Assembly (NCBI RefSeq): GCF_002738225.1
Contig: NZ_PEBQ01000135.1
Coordinates: 23,137-87,136, forward strand
Source: Acetobacter pomorum
GTDB taxonomy: Bacteria > Pseudomonadota > Alphaproteobacteria > Acetobacterales > Acetobacteraceae
Length of the DNA stretch: 64,000 bases
Direction: 5' to 3'
How positions within the stretch are numbered: position 1 is the first letter of the stretch; each line of letters starts with the position of its first letter. Positions 51,363 to 60,917 of the stretch are shown piece by piece. The position numbers and the translations under genes were made by a program. The notes under the pieces were generated by a model. It saw only the letters and a program-made list of their open reading frames with translations. It was not told where the DNA came from and searched no databases.

Positions 51363-53708
51363 TTAATGCGGTACTTTGCTCTGTTGTTTGAGCTTTTCCA
51401 CTGTACGCAAAATGTGTTCAGGTGTAGCTGGAGCATCCAGTTGAGGGCAGATGCGATAATCCGCAATGCTTGCTATGGCATCAGAAATAGCATGCAACAC
51501 GGCAAAACCGTGCACAAAGGGAGGTTCCCCCACAGCTTTGGAGCGGAATATGGTTTCTTCCCTATTGGGGGCGTGCTCCAGCAGTTTGACATTAAAAACA
51601 GGAGGTCTGTCTGAACAGGCTGGAATTTTATAAGTGCTTGGAGCATGGGTGCGCAGGCGGCCGTTTTGGTCCCACACCAGTTCTTCTGTTGTGAGCCATC
51701 CAGCGCCTTGAATAAAGCCGCCTTCAATCTGGCCAATATCCAGAACTGGATTGAGGGACTGTCCGGCATCGTGCAGAATATCTACACGTTCCATGCGGTT
51801 TTCACCAGTTAGCAAGTCTACTGCAACTTCTGCACAGGTGGCGCCGTAAGCAAAATAGTAAAATGGCCGACCCCGCCCGGTTTTTGCATCCCACGAAATT
51901 TTGGGCGTTTTATAAAAACCTGATGAAGAAAGTGAAACTCGGGCCATATAGGCGGCCTTCACCACATCTGCAAATGGGATGCGGTTTTCCCCCACTTGCA
52001 CGCCATTGGCCGTAAACTGAACTGTGCCTGGTGCCACCTGCCAATGTGTTGCGGCAAAGCTGATTAGCCGATCTTTGATCTTGCTAATGGCATCCAACAC
52101 CGCCATGCCGTTCAGATCAGCTCCGCTGGAGGCTGCTGTAGCAGATGTATTAGGCACTTTGCCTGTGGTTGTGGCCGTAATGCGCACGCGGTCTTCGCTC
52201 AGGCCGAATTCCCGCATGGCAATCTGTACCATTTTGGTATGGAGTCCCTGCCCCATTTCTGTGCCACCGTGGTTTACCTGCACAGAGCCATCCGTATAAA
52301 CATGCACCAAGGCGCCTGCCTGATTGAAATGCGTGGCGGTAAAGGAAATACCAAATTTTACAGGCGTAAGCGCTATGCCGCGCCGGATGTATTGATTGGT
52401 ACGGTTAAAAGCACGGATTTCCTGCCGACGTTTGCGATAATCACATTCCTTGGCAAGTTGTTCCATGATTTCCTTGGAAATTGAATCTTCCACGGTCATG
52501 AAATATGGCGTGATGTTTCTGTCCTGCGTGCCGTATGTATTGCGCAAACGTACATCCAGCGGGTCTAGCCCGGTGGCAAAGGCAATTTCGTCTATAATCC
52601 GTTCAGCTGCGGCAATACCCTGTGGGCCACCAAACCCCCGGAAAGCCGTGTTAGACTGCGTATTGGTGCGAAAAGGTTCTGAACGTAGCCGTACATCTGG
52701 GTAATAATAGGCATTATCGGCATGGAACAAGGCTCTATCTGTGACCGGACCAGACAGATCTGCCGACCATCCACACCGTGCCGCCAGCAACATATCCACA
52801 CCCTGAATATGGCCTTGCGCATCAAAGCCGACATCATAATCAATCATAAAATCATGTCGTTTGCCTGTCATGATCATATCGTCATCACGATCAAGGCGAA
52901 ATTTGGCGGGGCGTTTGGTTATTTCTGCGGCCAGAGCTGCCAAACAGGCAGGCGCATTGGCTTGTGTTTCCTTTCCTCCAAAGCCCCCACCCATACGGCG
53001 CACTTCCACCGTAACCAGATTGCTGGGGCGGTTAAGAATATGCGCTACCATATGCTGAGTTTCTGTTGGGTGCTGGGTGGAAGACCATACACGCATCTCT
53101 CCTTCTTCACCCGCTATGGCCAGTGCAGCCTGCCCTTCCAGATAAAACTGCTCCTGCCCACCCACAGTAATACGCCCGGAAAGCCGCTGGGGCGCGTTAT
53201 TAAGTGCGTTTTCAGCATGGCCGCGCACCATTTCCAACGGTCGGCACACCATACCGCCGTCTTTTTCGCGCGCTTCTTTGATGGAGAGAATGGTGGGCAG
53301 GTCTTCGTAAACAATATTTGCCAAACGTGCCGCTTTACGCGCAGCCAGACGAGTTTCTGCAACAACAGCAAAAAGAGGTTGTCCGTAATAAAAAACCTCA
53401 TCTGTGGCCAAAAGTGGCTCGTCCCCCGCACCAACTGGGCTGACCTGGTTTTCTCCCAATATATCTTGCGCTGTCAGAACATATAAAACACCGGGAAAAC
53501 GTTTAACAGCATCCAGATCCATCGAGACAATACGCGCATGGGCCTTGGTGCTCAGGCCGGGTACAACATGCACAACATTTGCAGGTGTGGGAATATCATC
53601 AATATACGTTGCTTTACCGGAAACGTGTAGTCGCCCACTTTCGTGCTTGAGATTTTGTGTGGCACCACCGGGAACAATTTTCTGTTCGCTTTTATGGTTT
53701 TTAAGCAT
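51363..53708 (-). CDS. xdhB: Xanthine dehydrogenase, molybdopterin-binding subunit
   Basis: XdhB binds the molybdenum cofactor and oxidises hypoxanthine and xanthine to urate. Motifs are G-G-F-G-G-K-E near residue 244, A-F-R-G-F-G-G-P near 357, and the C-terminal G-E-P-P-F with the catalytic Glu. Length is 781 residues from ATG 53708, with a GGAGAG site. The start overlaps the end of xdhA by eight bases. Together XdhA, XdhB and XdhC supply the key step of the cluster. Confidence 0.95.
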   Translation of the reverse strand: MLKNHKSEQKIVPGGATQNLKHESGRLHVSGKATYIDDIPTPANVVHVVPGLSTKAHARIVSMDLDAVKRFPGVLYVLTAQDILGENQVSPVGAGDEPLLATDEVFYYGQPLFAVVAETRLAARKAARLANIVYEDLPTILSIKEAREKDGGMVCRPLEMVRGHAENALNNAPQRLSGRITVGGQEQFYLEGQAALAIAGEEGEMRVWSSTQHPTETQHMVAHILNRPSNLVTVEVRRMGGGFGGKETQANAPACLAALAAEITKRPAKFRLDRDDDMIMTGKRHDFMIDYDVGFDAQGHIQGVDMLLAARCGWSADLSGPVTDRALFHADNAYYYPDVRLRSEPFRTNTQSNTAFRGFGGPQGIAAAERIIDEIAFATGLDPLDVRLRNTYGTQDRNITPYFMTVEDSISKEIMEQLAKECDYRKRRQEIRAFNRTNQYIRRGIALTPVKFGISFTATHFNQAGALVHVYTDGSVQVNHGGTEMGQGLHTKMVQIAMREFGLSEDRVRITATTTGKVPNTSATAASSGADLNGMAVLDAISKIKDRLISFAATHWQVAPGTVQFTANGVQVGENRIPFADVVKAAYMARVSLSSSGFYKTPKISWDAKTGRGRPFYYFAYGATCAEVAVDLLTGENRMERVDILHDAGQSLNPVLDIGQIEGGFIQGAGWLTTEELVWDQNGRLRTHAPSTYKIPACSDRPPVFNVKLLEHAPNREETIFRSKAVGEPPFVHGFAVLHAISDAIASIADYRICPQLDAPATPEHILRTVEKLKQQSKVPH

Positions 53709-55182
53709 GGGAAATCTCTCTCCAACCTTCCAGACGGAGAGGTTGACCGCTACCGTGTTGTGCCGTTTCTTCAAAAAAACGCGTTAACAGATTGGCGGAA
53801 ACAGTAGAACGATACCAGGCACTGCCCCGCATATCCGTTAAAGGCGTAAAATCATTCAATATGGCTGTGCGTGCGGCTTCCAGTGCGGGTGTATCCCATT
53901 TTTGGCCAAGCAAGGCTTTCTCGGCCATTTTGGCACGACAGGGAATGCCTGCCATTCCGCCAAAAGCCAGACGTGCCTGCGTAATTGTGCCATCTGTGCC
54001 CACAGAAATGGCAAAGGCAGCCATAATGGCAGAGATATCCTGATTAAACCGTTTGGAAACCTTATAGGCGCGCATAACTGTTTGTGCGGATTGATCCGGG
54101 ATAAATATGCCTTCTATAAATTCGGATGGTTGGCGATCCTGTTTTCCATATTCCAGAAAATAGTTTTCCAGTGGTATTTGCCGCCGTATATGCCCTTGTC
54201 GCAAATGTAGTATGGTATTGGCAGCCATAAACAATGGCGGGCCATCCCCAATGGGAGATGCATTGCCAATATTACCGCAAACAGTGGCTGCGTTTCTGAC
54301 CTGCGTGGAGCCTATGCGTTTTATGGTTTCCAGTGCATCTGGCAAATGGGTTGCCAAAGCGGGCATGGCCTGTGTGTAGGTTACGGCTGCGCCTATCCAT
54401 AAGCCGCCATCACGTTGTTCCAGTTTGTGTAGATCTTTGGCTGATCTTACAGAAATAACATGAGGGAGGTCTCGCAAATGTTTGGTAACCCAAAGGCCAA
54501 CATCTGTGGCGCCAGCAACAAGAGTAGCCTGCGGATTTTCCAGATAAACAGAAGCAAGCACATTGGAACTGGCCGGCAGGGTTATACGGCCACAGTGACT
54601 TTGAATATCTACGCTACTGTCATCCTGCAGGGCTGAAAGACGTAGAATGATGTTCTGTTTTGCAACATCAAAATGGTTTCCCTGCTCTACCATAATGCGG
54701 CATGCATGCTGCATGGCCCGTACAATGGGTGCATACCCGGTACAACGGCATAAATTGCCAGCCAAAGCTGTATTGATGGCTTTGGGGTCTTCTCCCCCGC
54801 CATTTTGCACATAAGCCACCATGGACATTACAAAGCCGGGCGTACAAAACCCGCACTGAGATCCATGCATGTCCACCATAGCCTGTTGCACAGGGTGCAA
54901 GGAGCCATCCGGGTTTTGCAAATGCTCAACGGTAAAAAGCTGCGCACCATCCAGCATCCATAAAAACTGGATACAGGCATTGACACTGCGCCATGTCAGT
55001 TGGCCGCTTTCAAGCCGCACGGTCATAATGGTGCAGGCACCGCAATCTCCCTCGTTACAACCTTCCTTGGTGCCGGTTTGTCCTTGCTGTTCACGCAGCC
55101 AGTCCAATACTGTGAGCGTGGGCGAAATATCAGACACTTCATGCAGGGTCTGGCCCAGATAAAACCTTATATGGTGTCGCAT
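53701..55182 (-). CDS. xdhA: Xanthine dehydrogenase, iron-sulfur/FAD subunit
   Basis: The 493-residue subunit carries two [2Fe-2S] clusters and FAD. The first cluster Cys are in C-N-E-G-D-C-G-A-C (42, 47, 50) and a later Cys; the second are in Q-C-G-F-C-T-P-G and C-R-C-T-G-Y. The FAD domain starts with L-V-A-G-A-T-D-V-G. ATG 55182 begins at the normal N-terminus; the frame to 55287 enters the preceding permease gene and is rejected. It is followed by xdhB. Confidence 0.95.
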   Translation of the reverse strand: MRHHIRFYLGQTLHEVSDISPTLTVLDWLREQQGQTGTKEGCNEGDCGACTIMTVRLESGQLTWRSVNACIQFLWMLDGAQLFTVEHLQNPDGSLHPVQQAMVDMHGSQCGFCTPGFVMSMVAYVQNGGGEDPKAINTALAGNLCRCTGYAPIVRAMQHACRIMVEQGNHFDVAKQNIILRLSALQDDSSVDIQSHCGRITLPASSNVLASVYLENPQATLVAGATDVGLWVTKHLRDLPHVISVRSAKDLHKLEQRDGGLWIGAAVTYTQAMPALATHLPDALETIKRIGSTQVRNAATVCGNIGNASPIGDGPPLFMAANTILHLRQGHIRRQIPLENYFLEYGKQDRQPSEFIEGIFIPDQSAQTVMRAYKVSKRFNQDISAIMAAFAISVGTDGTITQARLAFGGMAGIPCRAKMAEKALLGQKWDTPALEAARTAILNDFTPLTDMRGSAWYRSTVSANLLTRFFEETAQHGSGQPLRLEGWREISHA

Positions 55183-55217
55183 TTTGGGGTCTCTGTAGAA
55201 GAAGCAGTGGTCAGGAT

Positions 55218-56681
55218 TTATCTGGAGCAGGATTTGGGAGGACGAGACCCAAGTTTGTCTTCTGAGATTACAACAACATTCTTCCACATTTCCGGATGCG
55301 TGGTTGCTGGCTGGGGTGTCACTTCTAAATTTTCCACAACAACATCATCATGCGTGCCGTGATTGAAGATGAGGTGCAGGATAACAGCAGACATGGCCCC
55401 AAGTGTGATGCCACTGCCAAAAATGATCTGGGCCCATGCAGGAAAATGGTCTGCAATGTGGGGTTGCGCCGTGGCAAGCATGCCCAGCCCAACGCTGGTG
55501 CCAACAATAATGCCGTTATTCTGATTATCGAAATCCACCTGCGCCAATGTCTGGATCCCCACCACGGCCACAGCGGCAAACATGGCCAAAGCAGCACCCC
55601 CTAAAACAGGGAGTGGCACGCAGGCCATAAGTACTGCCAGTTTAGGCAGGCACCCCATAACCATCATGATAAGGGCTGCGGCAGCCACAACCCACCGGCT
55701 TTTTACACCCGTAAGGCGTACAAGGCCTACGTTTTCAGCAAAGCAGGTGTAGGGAAAGGAGTTGAAGATCCCACCCAGAACTGTGGCGGCACCATCTGCC
55801 CGAATAGCACGCGTGATATCACGCGGGGTAATGGTCTTGTCCACAATCGTACCGGTGGCAAATACGTCCCCTGTTGTTTCCAACATGGAAATCATCATCA
55901 CAATAATCAGTGAGAGAATGGGAACAATATGAAAACTGGGCATGCCAAAATGCAGGGGATGTACAATTGTCAGTAATGGCGCGGATGATACATCCCCAAA
56001 ATGCGCATCACCCAAAAACCATGCCACCAAAGTGCCCATTATAAGGCCAATCAGCACAGCTATTGTGCCTAAAAAACCTTTAAAGAAGCGTTGAACCGCA
56101 AGAATACAAAGCAACGTTCCCAGACCATAGGCAACATTGCGCAGGCTGACAGGGTTTTGCATGGTACCCGTGCCCTGACCATTGACAATATCATTTGCCG
56201 CCACAGGCAGAAGCGCCAGACCAATAACCAGAATGACAGACCCCGTGACAACGGGTGGGAAAAACCGGATCATCCGGGAAAAAAACGGCGCAATAAAGTA
56301 GGAAAAAATGCCCGCCACAATAACGGCACCAAAAATTTGATGCAGTCCTTCAATACCCCCTCCTGCTGCAGTGCCAATGGCAATCATGGGGGTGACGGAA
56401 ACAAATGTAACACCTTGCAGAAGAGGCAGTTTTACCCCGAGTGGCCCAATGCCCACAGCCTGGATAAGCGAGGCAATGCCGCAGGTGAAAAGATCAGCTT
56501 CAATAAGATGTTCCAGCGCATCATGAGAAAGACCAAGAGCGCTGGCAAGCAGAATGGGCACGATAACAGATGCAGCATAAAACGTAAGAACATGCTGCAA
56601 ACCATAAACACCCAACTGCCAGAAAGGCAGAAATTCATCTACAGGATGAACCGCTTGCGGAACATTTCTGGCAGCTTTCAT
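55218..56681 (-). CDS. NCS2-family purine (xanthine/urate) permease
   Basis: This is a proton-linked permease of the nucleobase-ascorbate transporter family, 487 residues with about 14 membrane segments. The N-terminal Q-H-V-L-T-F-Y-A is typical of bacterial members. The family signature [QEP]-N-x-G-x4-T appears as E-N-V-G-L-V-R-L-T, with Glu where xanthine and urate carriers often have Gln. It lies between the HIU hydrolase and xdhA genes in one operon, so it should import xanthine or urate. Confidence 0.9.
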   Translation of the reverse strand: MKAARNVPQAVHPVDEFLPFWQLGVYGLQHVLTFYAASVIVPILLASALGLSHDALEHLIEADLFTCGIASLIQAVGIGPLGVKLPLLQGVTFVSVTPMIAIGTAAGGGIEGLHQIFGAVIVAGIFSYFIAPFFSRMIRFFPPVVTGSVILVIGLALLPVAANDIVNGQGTGTMQNPVSLRNVAYGLGTLLCILAVQRFFKGFLGTIAVLIGLIMGTLVAWFLGDAHFGDVSSAPLLTIVHPLHFGMPSFHIVPILSLIIVMMISMLETTGDVFATGTIVDKTITPRDITRAIRADGAATVLGGIFNSFPYTCFAENVGLVRLTGVKSRWVVAAAALIMMVMGCLPKLAVLMACVPLPVLGGAALAMFAAVAVVGIQTLAQVDFDNQNNGIIVGTSVGLGMLATAQPHIADHFPAWAQIIFGSGITLGAMSAVILHLIFNHGTHDDVVVENLEVTPQPATTHPEMWKNVVVISEDKLGSRPPKSCSR

Positions 56682-56684
56682 CTT

Positions 56685-57017
56685 TCAGCTTCCCCTGTAA
56701 GTGGAATAACTATAAGGCGCGGCAAGCAATGGCACATGGGCGTGCATGGCCTCGCCCAGTCCAAAAACAATTGGCACGACATCTAAAAAAAGCGGTTCTG
56801 GCAAATTCATGCCCTGTTGCTGGAAATAGGCACCAATTTCAAATTCCAGCCGATACTGTCCCGCTTTAAGCTCAAGTTCCCTTATTTCAGGGCAGCGGCC
56901 ATCGGCGTTTGTTTCCCCGGTAAATAAAAGGGTATTCCCTGCAAAAAGGCGGATCTGCACAGCACTGGCTGGGCGCCCGGAAACAGTATTCAGAACATGT
57001 GTGGAAAGAGAGCTCAT
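56685..57017 (-). CDS. uraH: 5-hydroxyisourate hydrolase
   Basis: This transthyretin-like enzyme opens 5-hydroxyisourate to OHCU. The 110-residue protein shows the N-terminal L-S-T-H-V-L-N-T, the internal R-L-F ... and the C-terminal diagnostic Y-R-G-S. Its ATG overlaps the uraD stop (ATGA). Its presence shows that urate is oxidised to 5-hydroxyisourate by this organism, although no classical uricase is in the window. Confidence 0.96.
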   Translation of the reverse strand: MSSLSTHVLNTVSGRPASAVQIRLFAGNTLLFTGETNADGRCPEIRELELKAGQYRLEFEIGAYFQQQGMNLPEPLFLDVVPIVFGLGEAMHAHVPLLAAPYSYSTYRGS

Positions 57018-57523
57018 ACTTGCACCTTATCGCGTAATCTCAAGGCTGCTATGGCATCAATCTGCTTGAGTGCTTCTGCAAGCTCGGTGGCAAAAGAGCT
57101 TGCAAGACGCTGTTCCATTGCTTCTAGAATAATGGCTTTGGTAGCTTTGCGGACACAAATAACAAACGGCATGCCAAACTTTTGCTGGTACGCATCATTC
57201 AGGTTACGCAACTGGGTATATTCTGCCGGCGAAAGCCGATCTAACCCAGCACTTCCCTGTTCTTGTGTTGATTCAGCACTTAGTGCCGGGTCAATCCCCA
57301 TACGGTGCCCAAGTTCTGGGTGCGCTTTTACCAAAGCGAGCTTCTGGCTTTCTGGCGCCTGCTGCACGGCATTGGAAAACGCTTGTTGCATGTGTTCAAA
57401 TGAGGTGAAGGGACGCTGCGCTGCAGCAGCTTCTGCCACCCACGGAGAATGTTCGTAAATGCCCCCAAATGTTTCAACAAACTGTTGGGGAGAAAGAGCA
57501 TTTACATCCTGCAAGGTCATCAT
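57014..57523 (-). CDS. uraD: OHCU decarboxylase
   Basis: UraD decarboxylates 2-oxo-4-hydroxy-4-carboxy-5-ureidoimidazoline to S-allantoin. It shows F-V-E-T-F-G-G-I-Y-E-H-S-P near residue 15, A-H-P-E-L-G and the later F-G-M-P-F-V-I-C-V-R. Length is 169 residues from ATG 57523, which overlaps the puuE stop in ATGA; upstream codons to 57577 lie inside puuE and are rejected. Translationally coupled to uraH. Confidence 0.95.
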   Translation of the reverse strand: MMTLQDVNALSPQQFVETFGGIYEHSPWVAEAAAAQRPFTSFEHMQQAFSNAVQQAPESQKLALVKAHPELGHRMGIDPALSAESTQEQGSAGLDRLSPAEYTQLRNLNDAYQQKFGMPFVICVRKATKAIILEAMEQRLASSFATELAEALKQIDAIAALRLRDKVQV

Positions 57524-58416
57524 GCCGGATGCACCTGCAACCAATGCCGGGCTATTTCCAGCCGGGTTGGTGTCCATACATTTTCATATTGCTGAATATG
57601 TTTTAGAAATTTGGCAACAGCCCATGCACGTGCGGGCTTTCCCGCCAGGCGGCAATGTAGCCCAACAGACATCATGCGCCCGCCTTCCTGATACAGCATA
57701 TCAAAGCAGTCCCGCAGGTAGCAGAAAAACTGTTCGCCTTCTGTAAAGCCGTTCAGGGCCGCAAACTTCATGTCGTTCACGTCCAGCGTATAAGGCACAA
57801 TCAGCTGTGGCTTGCCGTAGGTTCTGTCATAATATGGAAGGTCATCTGCATAGGAATCCGCATCGTACACAAAGCCGCCTTCTTCAGCCACAAGGCGTGC
57901 CGTGTTGGGGCTTGTGCGCCCCTGATACCATCCTAAGGGGCGTTCTCCCGTAACCTGTGTGTGCAATTCTATGGCTTGGCGAATATGCTCACGCTCAACA
58001 TCTTCTGGCACATGCTGGTAATCTATCCAGCGCAGACCATGAGATGCAATCTCCCACCCACTTTTCTGCATGGCGGCAACGGCTGCAGGGTTGCGTGCCA
58101 TGGCTGTGGCAACACCAAATACAGTGGGCTTGATACCTGCCTGCTCAAACAACCGATGTAAACGCCAGAACCCCGCACGACTGCCATATTCATACAGGCT
58201 TTCCATCTGCATGCAGCGTTCCCCCACTATGGAGGTTGTGCCGATCATTTCAGACAGAAATGCTTCAGACCCCCGGTCTCCGTGAAGAACGGAGTTTTCG
58301 GCGCCTTCTTCATAATTCACTACAAACTGTACAGCTATACGGGCTGCATTGGGCCAATGTGGATTTGGCGGGCAAGCACCGTATCCAATCATATCGCGCG
58401 GGTAATTCTGCATCAT
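57520..58416 (-). CDS. puuE: Allantoinase PuuE (polysaccharide-deacetylase fold)
   Basis: PuuE hydrolyses allantoin to allantoate and is unrelated to classical allantoinase. The 298-residue protein has Y-G-A-C-P-P-N-P-H-W-P near the N-terminus, N-Y-E-E-G-A-E-N near 35, and the deacetylase-fold pattern W-E-I-A-S-H-G-L-R-W near 122. There is a second ATG three bases on. It is first of the coupled puuE-uraD-uraH series and follows the flavoprotein gene by 19 bases. Confidence 0.94.
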   Translation of the reverse strand: MMQNYPRDMIGYGACPPNPHWPNAARIAVQFVVNYEEGAENSVLHGDRGSEAFLSEMIGTTSIVGERCMQMESLYEYGSRAGFWRLHRLFEQAGIKPTVFGVATAMARNPAAVAAMQKSGWEIASHGLRWIDYQHVPEDVEREHIRQAIELHTQVTGERPLGWYQGRTSPNTARLVAEEGGFVYDADSYADDLPYYDRTYGKPQLIVPYTLDVNDMKFAALNGFTEGEQFFCYLRDCFDMLYQEGGRMMSVGLHCRLAGKPARAWAVAKFLKHIQQYENVWTPTRLEIARHWLQVHPA

Positions 58417-58435
58417 TTATTTACTTTCCAGATTA

Positions 58436-59854
58436 TCAGGCAAACTGAGGTGGTTCCAAGCTGACCAACTCATCTACATTGTAATCCAGAAGGCTTTGCA
58501 GATGCTTTTCACCGTCCTGTACAAACAAGTCGCGCCCGATACCAAATGTCAGCTTTTCCACCCCATAGCGCATGCCACTAATGGAGGAACCAGAAAGCCC
58601 CATACTGGGTGTGGCGGAAAACGTGAAGTTATGAATGGAGGCCAGCATGGGAGCTAATGGATCGGATGCATTGCGCGGCAGAAACTGGAAGCGTTCACCC
58701 AGATATGGATGACTGCCCAGCAGAGTGTTCTGTTCATCTTCAGGTGGGGCAAAGCAATCCCGCCAAAGCGCAATATGAGATGCTATTTTGGCCAGTTCCG
58801 GCCGTTGGGCCAGATCAATAACAAAACCAGTGCCAATAATCAGAAAGTCAAAACGCATTTCACCATGCGGTGTGGTCACAACCACGTCTTTCCCTTCTTC
58901 GCGCACAGAAAGCCACGGCGTGCCTGTATGAAAAGCAAAGTTGGGGTGGCTGCGGCACCGCCAGAATGTATCCTGCGGGGGCGGCTGATTGAGATCATAA
59001 ATCCGACGCATGAAGCGCCAGCGCGTGAGGTCATCGAGTTCTGAAAAATAGCTCAGGAAACCGGCATTTTCCATCCAGCGATATGGATTTACAGATGGAA
59101 TTTTTTTGCGGCGCAAACACAGGTTAACCTGTTTGGCTCCGTGCTCCAGAGCAGTTGCTGCGTTATCAAAGGCAGATGCTCCGGCACCAAGCACGCCAAT
59201 CCGCTTGCCGCGCAGTTTTTCAAAATCAATCTGTTCGCAGGTATGCGCATAACGTGTTTTGGGCAGAGCTTTGGTAATAAAGTCTGGCACATGCCATGCG
59301 CCACCGCCTTCAATACCCGTTGCCAGCACAATTTTGCGCGCCCAAATTTGTTTTTTAACACCACCGGCGCAGGAAAATGTCAGTTTTAGCAGCTTATCCT
59401 GCCACTCAATATCTATCAGCTCATGTTCATTTTTTACGGGCAAAGCCAGAACATCGCGCACCCAGTCTAGGTAAGCCTGCCAATCCTGGCGGGAAATTTT
59501 ATCCAGCGTATGCCAGGCAGCTGCTCCGTAGCGAGCCTCATACCAGGATTGAGGGGTGAGAGAGGGAATACCCAGGTCTGGGCCAGTTACATATTTGGGT
59601 GTGCGCAGCGTAAGCATCCGTGCAAATGTCACCCACGGCCCTTCTCCGCCCTTGGGAGCCGTATCAAAAATACAGGTATTGGTAATACCGCGCCGCTTCA
59701 GCCCAAAGCAGGTGGCTAAACCACCCTGTCCCCCACCAATAATGGCAACATCCAGAACATCTTCACCATCATGCTTGTGAGGAATACACCAGTTGCCTGT
59801 TGCATACTGAATTTTTGCGAGATCATCACGCACACGTTTATTAAGCTGTTCCAT
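58436..59854 (-). CDS. FAD/NAD(P)-binding oxygenase, candidate urate hydroxylase
   Basis: A 472-residue flavoprotein of the class B monooxygenase/Pyr_redox_3 group. The FAD loop I-G-G-G-Q-G-G is at residues 39-45, a second NAD(P) loop L-G-A-G-A-S at 222-227, and an A-T-G and I-I-G-T-G-F near 178-180 and 336-341. It is the first gene of the operon with puuE, uraD, uraH, permease and xdhABC. Since HIU hydrolase is made but no uricase, PuuD or HpxO (single-motif PHBH fold) is seen, I infer that it oxidises urate. The isofunctional flavoprotein HpyO of Xanthomonas is a precedent for a non-HpxO flavin urate hydroxylase, but homology to HpyO is not established. Confidence 0.75.
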   Translation of the reverse strand: MEQLNKRVRDDLAKIQYATGNWCIPHKHDGEDVLDVAIIGGGQGGLATCFGLKRRGITNTCIFDTAPKGGEGPWVTFARMLTLRTPKYVTGPDLGIPSLTPQSWYEARYGAAAWHTLDKISRQDWQAYLDWVRDVLALPVKNEHELIDIEWQDKLLKLTFSCAGGVKKQIWARKIVLATGIEGGGAWHVPDFITKALPKTRYAHTCEQIDFEKLRGKRIGVLGAGASAFDNAATALEHGAKQVNLCLRRKKIPSVNPYRWMENAGFLSYFSELDDLTRWRFMRRIYDLNQPPPQDTFWRCRSHPNFAFHTGTPWLSVREEGKDVVVTTPHGEMRFDFLIIGTGFVIDLAQRPELAKIASHIALWRDCFAPPEDEQNTLLGSHPYLGERFQFLPRNASDPLAPMLASIHNFTFSATPSMGLSGSSISGMRYGVEKLTFGIGRDLFVQDGEKHLQSLLDYNVDELVSLEPPQFA

Positions 59855-59961
59855 GCCTGCATATCAGTCCGAAATATGCGTTGCCAGAAAACAATCTGAT
59901 TCATGCCCCTGACAACGACGATAAAATCACGCATAATGTTTCACATCCGCATCGTTCTTGT

Positions 59962-59972
59962 ATATGACATAT
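59962..59972. promoter_or_regulatory. Inverted repeat in the divergent lysR/flavoprotein promoter
   Basis: ATATG-A-CATAT lies 39 bases before the LysR start, in a 156-base divergent gap. GAAATAT and ATATTTC also occur at the two ends of the gap. It is a candidate LysR binding site. Confidence 0.4.
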
Positions 59973-60010
59973 TTCAGCATGGTGCGTTCGCAAAATGAGA
60001 GCAAAAGCAA

Positions 60011-60913
60011 ATGCCGGTTTTTTCCCGTTTTCTTCGTTACTTCATGGCTGTTGCCCAGCATGGCTCAATCCGCAAGGCTTCGGACGAACTGCATATTGCT
60101 GCTTCCGCTATTGATAGACAGATTCTTCAGGGCGAAAAATTACTGGGCACATTGTTATTCGAGCGCCTGCCCACGGGACTGCGCTTGACAACAGCGGGGG
60201 AACTGCTGCTGACATCCTGCCGCCACTGGTCGCGCGATTTAAATACGCTTAAAATCCAGCTTGATAACCTTAAAGGGTTGCGCCAGGGCACTGCGGATAT
60301 TCTTATTCCAGATGCACTAACCAAAGGTTTCCTGCCTGTTCTTTTGGGCCGACTACGTGAAAGCCACCCCGGTATTCTGGTGAGTGTGCATGTGCGTAAA
60401 AGCCAGAATATGGGTGAACTTCTGGTTAAGGGGCATGCGGATTTTGCCCTTATGTTTAACCCCAGCCACATGCGGGAATTAACCGTACGGGCACATAAGG
60501 AAATTCCCCTTGGCTTTATTTCTTTGCCATCTCATCCCGTTGCGGCGTTAAGCGAGGCACGTTTTAGCCTTGCGGCAGAATATCCGGTTATTGTGCCCGC
60601 GCCTCCCCTAGCTCTCTGGCGACCTATTGGGCTTTTGGAAGCAGAAACTGGTATCGAAATTGCTGCCGTAGCACGCGCAGATAATATTCAGATGATCAAA
60701 TCTCTGGTGCTGGAAGGTACGGGTATTGGCATTTTGAGTTATCTGGATGCGTATGACGAGGTGCAAAAAAAACAGCTGGCTTTTACTCCTATTATCCATA
60801 AAAAACTTACGCCGCTATCCTTGGCGCTGTGTGTAGATCGTTCGCGCCAGCTTTCTACGGCCGCACGTTTTATTATTAGTGAAATTGAAAATTTCTTTTT
60901 GGAACAGCTCTAA
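60011..60913 (+). CDS. LysR-family transcriptional regulator
   Basis: A 300-residue regulator: helix-turn-helix at about residues 20-40 (G-S-I-R-K-A-S-D-E-L-H-I-A-A-S-A), then an inducer-binding domain from about 90. It is divergent from the big purine operon (first gene the flavoprotein) and upstream of guanine deaminase, so it most likely controls both by sensing a purine or urate. The ribosome site is weak. Starts at ATG 60011; upstream in-frame codons are not conserved. Confidence 0.9.
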   Translation: MPVFSRFLRYFMAVAQHGSIRKASDELHIAASAIDRQILQGEKLLGTLLFERLPTGLRLTTAGELLLTSCRHWSRDLNTLKIQLDNLKGLRQGTADILIPDALTKGFLPVLLGRLRESHPGILVSVHVRKSQNMGELLVKGHADFALMFNPSHMRELTVRAHKEIPLGFISLPSHPVAALSEARFSLAAEYPVIVPAPPLALWRPIGLLEAETGIEIAAVARADNIQMIKSLVLEGTGIGILSYLDAYDEVQKKQLAFTPIIHKKLTPLSLALCVDRSRQLSTAARFIISEIENFFLEQL

Positions 60914-60917
60914 AATT

